Assembly (NCBI GenBank): GCA_947496465.1
Contig: CANMCX010000002.1
Span: 558,001-622,000, forward strand
DNA length: 64,000 nucleotides
Direction: 5' to 3'
Origin: Marinifilum_A sediminis
GTDB lineage: Bacteria; Bacteroidota; Bacteroidia; Bacteroidales; Marinifilaceae
Shown: positions 63,071 to 64,000 of the stretch, piece by piece
Numbering within the stretch: the first letter of the stretch is position 1
Layout of the letters: each line of letters starts with the position of its first letter
Notes under the pieces: generated by a model
Seen by the model: the letters and a program-made list of their open reading frames with translations, nothing else
Databases searched by the model: none
Told to the model about the DNA's origin: nothing
Made by a program: the position numbers and the translations under genes

Positions 63071-63787
63071 ATGAATTCAGAAAAAGAGTTTAGGCCAATA
63101 GAAATTTATTCGGGAAACGGATGGGAAGTGGAATTGCTAAAAAGCATGTTGGAAAGTGCGGGTATTACCTGTTTTCTGCAAAACGAGTATAGTGGAACCA
63201 TAACGCCACATTATACTGCCGGAGGTGTAAATCCAATCAAGCTAATTATTTCAAGTGCTGATATAGATAAAGCCAAAACCATTGTTGAGGAATTTCAAAA
63301 CAATCAAAACAAAGATAATCCTATCAAGAAAAACTATACTCTTACCACTCTAAAAGCAAAACCAGCCTTAAATGGTGAGCTCTTATTCGATGATTATAAA
63401 ATTAGTCTTCGTAACGATCCGGGTATGATAGGGCTAAACATTGCTACTTTTGGAATTTTAGGCATTTCTAATGGTTTTAGTTTCTGGAATCATTTAGAGG
63501 ATGACACGATTACCGAACGATTAATTCTGGCGATCACATTTTCGATGTGTATTTTTCTCTTTTTTTATACAATCAGCAAATATCGTAAAGCAAAAGAAAT
63601 GAATGAAAAAGAATTTTTACCTGCTGATATAAAAGAGGTTTTCATTGTCAAAACAGACAGAAATATCAAATTTAGGTTTGTACTTCATGACAATTTTGAA
63701 CCTTACTTCAAGTTTAAAAACAATAAAAAAAGTGAAAAGTTGATTTCATTTCTTAAAGAATCAGGAGTTAAAATTACCTATGTATAA
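63071..63787 (+). CDS. DUF2007 protein with two membrane helices
   Basis: A 238-residue protein. Residues about 7-78 match DUF2007, the putative signal-transducing domain (PIEIYSGNGWEVELLKSMLESAGI, then NPIKLIISSADIDKAKTIVEEF). Two hydrophobic segments (about 120-140 and 155-178) would anchor a C-terminal beta-rich region. Function unknown. It ends seven bases before the transposase gene. Confidence 0.8.
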   Translation: MNSEKEFRPIEIYSGNGWEVELLKSMLESAGITCFLQNEYSGTITPHYTAGGVNPIKLIISSADIDKAKTIVEEFQNNQNKDNPIKKNYTLTTLKAKPALNGELLFDDYKISLRNDPGMIGLNIATFGILGISNGFSFWNHLEDDTITERLILAITFSMCIFLFFYTISKYRKAKEMNEKEFLPADIKEVFIVKTDRNIKFRFVLHDNFEPYFKFKNNKKSEKLISFLKESGVKITYV

Positions 63788-63793
63788 ATTAAG

Positions 63794-64000
63794 GTGAGCG
63801 CCAAATTTCAAAATAAATATCGGATCGAATCTGCCCGCTTAAAAAAGTGGGACTATGGTAGTAATGGAGAATATTTTATTACCATTTGCACATCGGGAAG
63901 AGAGCACTTGTTTGGAGAAGTTAAGCGTGGAGTTTCACACCTGAATGAGATAGGTCTATTGGCACAAAAATATTGGAAAGAAATTCCCAATCGTTTTCCT
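63794..64000 (+). CDS. REP-associated tyrosine transposase, N-terminal part
   Basis: The first 69 codons of a gene that continues past the window, read from a GTG at 63794. KKWDYGSNGEYFITICTSGREHLFGEV matches the start of IS200-like (Y1) transposases, in the subgroup called RAYT that works on REP sequences. The catalytic Tyr would lie beyond the window. It may be cotranscribed with the DUF2007 gene, seven bases upstream. Confidence 0.8.
   Translation, partial: MSAKFQNKYRIESARLKKWDYGSNGEYFITICTSGREHLFGEVKRGVSHLNEIGLLAQKYWKEIPNRFP

Overview
The window comes from a Bacteroidota chromosome, most like the marine Marinilabiliales/Marinifilaceae group; the genus is inference. The evidence is AT-rich DNA, promoters of the TAnnTTTG type instead of TATAAT, few Shine-Dalgarno sequences, and families typical of the phylum: type IX secretion cargo with PorP/SprF, LruC, DUF4293, DUF5916, DUF6261, BT_3928-like DoxX and folP-cdaA. 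No tRNA, rRNA, CRISPR array or prophage was seen.

Layout. 0-11 kb is housekeeping: the 3' end of dnaA, an EamA transporter, yigZ, pyrBI behind a leader with an apparent transcription attenuator, a flavoprotein of the lipoamide-dehydrogenase fold that has lost its redox cysteines, an LruC lipoprotein, an FKBP lipoprotein and a DUF6261 protein. 11.2-14.4 kb is an AT-rich accessory patch: a 42-bp tandem repeat, three copies of a palindromic motif, and a two-gene Septu-like defence operon (PtuA-like ATPase, PtuB-like HNH nuclease). 14.4-18.1 kb has a secreted nuclease, a lipoprotein, a TPR protein, a flavin reductase and DUF4293. 18.15-19.08 kb is an array of about 242-bp repeats that continues into the 3' end of a DUF5916 outer-membrane gene; its predicted hairpins show compensatory base changes. 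21.7-31.2 kb is housekeeping again: prohibitin, nucleoside phosphorylase, a SirB1-like pseudo-transglutaminase, rny, a likely 6S RNA, zapA with a coiled-coil partner, an M23 peptidase, a C69 dipeptidase and rplS.

31.3-51.6 kb, all on the minus strand, is a surface-fibre and adhesion island. In order of transcription it holds a three-PAS receiver histidine kinase and a sigma-54 response regulator, a degenerate receiver, a small HTH protein, a 1590-residue T9SS adhesin with its PorP/SprF partner, the curli export genes csgE-csgF-csgG (CsgG carries an extra C-terminal barrel-like domain), two very large curlin-repeat proteins with about 46 and 52 strand units (E. coli CsgA has ten), a decayed third curlin gene, and a beta-propeller lipoprotein. 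The curlin genes and the HTH leader share a 5' motif. My reading is that CsgEFG exports the two giant curlins, that T9SS exports the adhesin, and that the two-component pair may control the region.

51.8-64 kb returns to housekeeping: a TIGR01777 epimerase, cdaA and folP on one strand; DUF1599, DoxX, tpiA and prmA on the other; then a 1490-residue exported protein of unknown function, ywbE, a DUF2007 protein and the start of a REP-associated tyrosine transposase about 1.1 kb from a REP-like palindrome.
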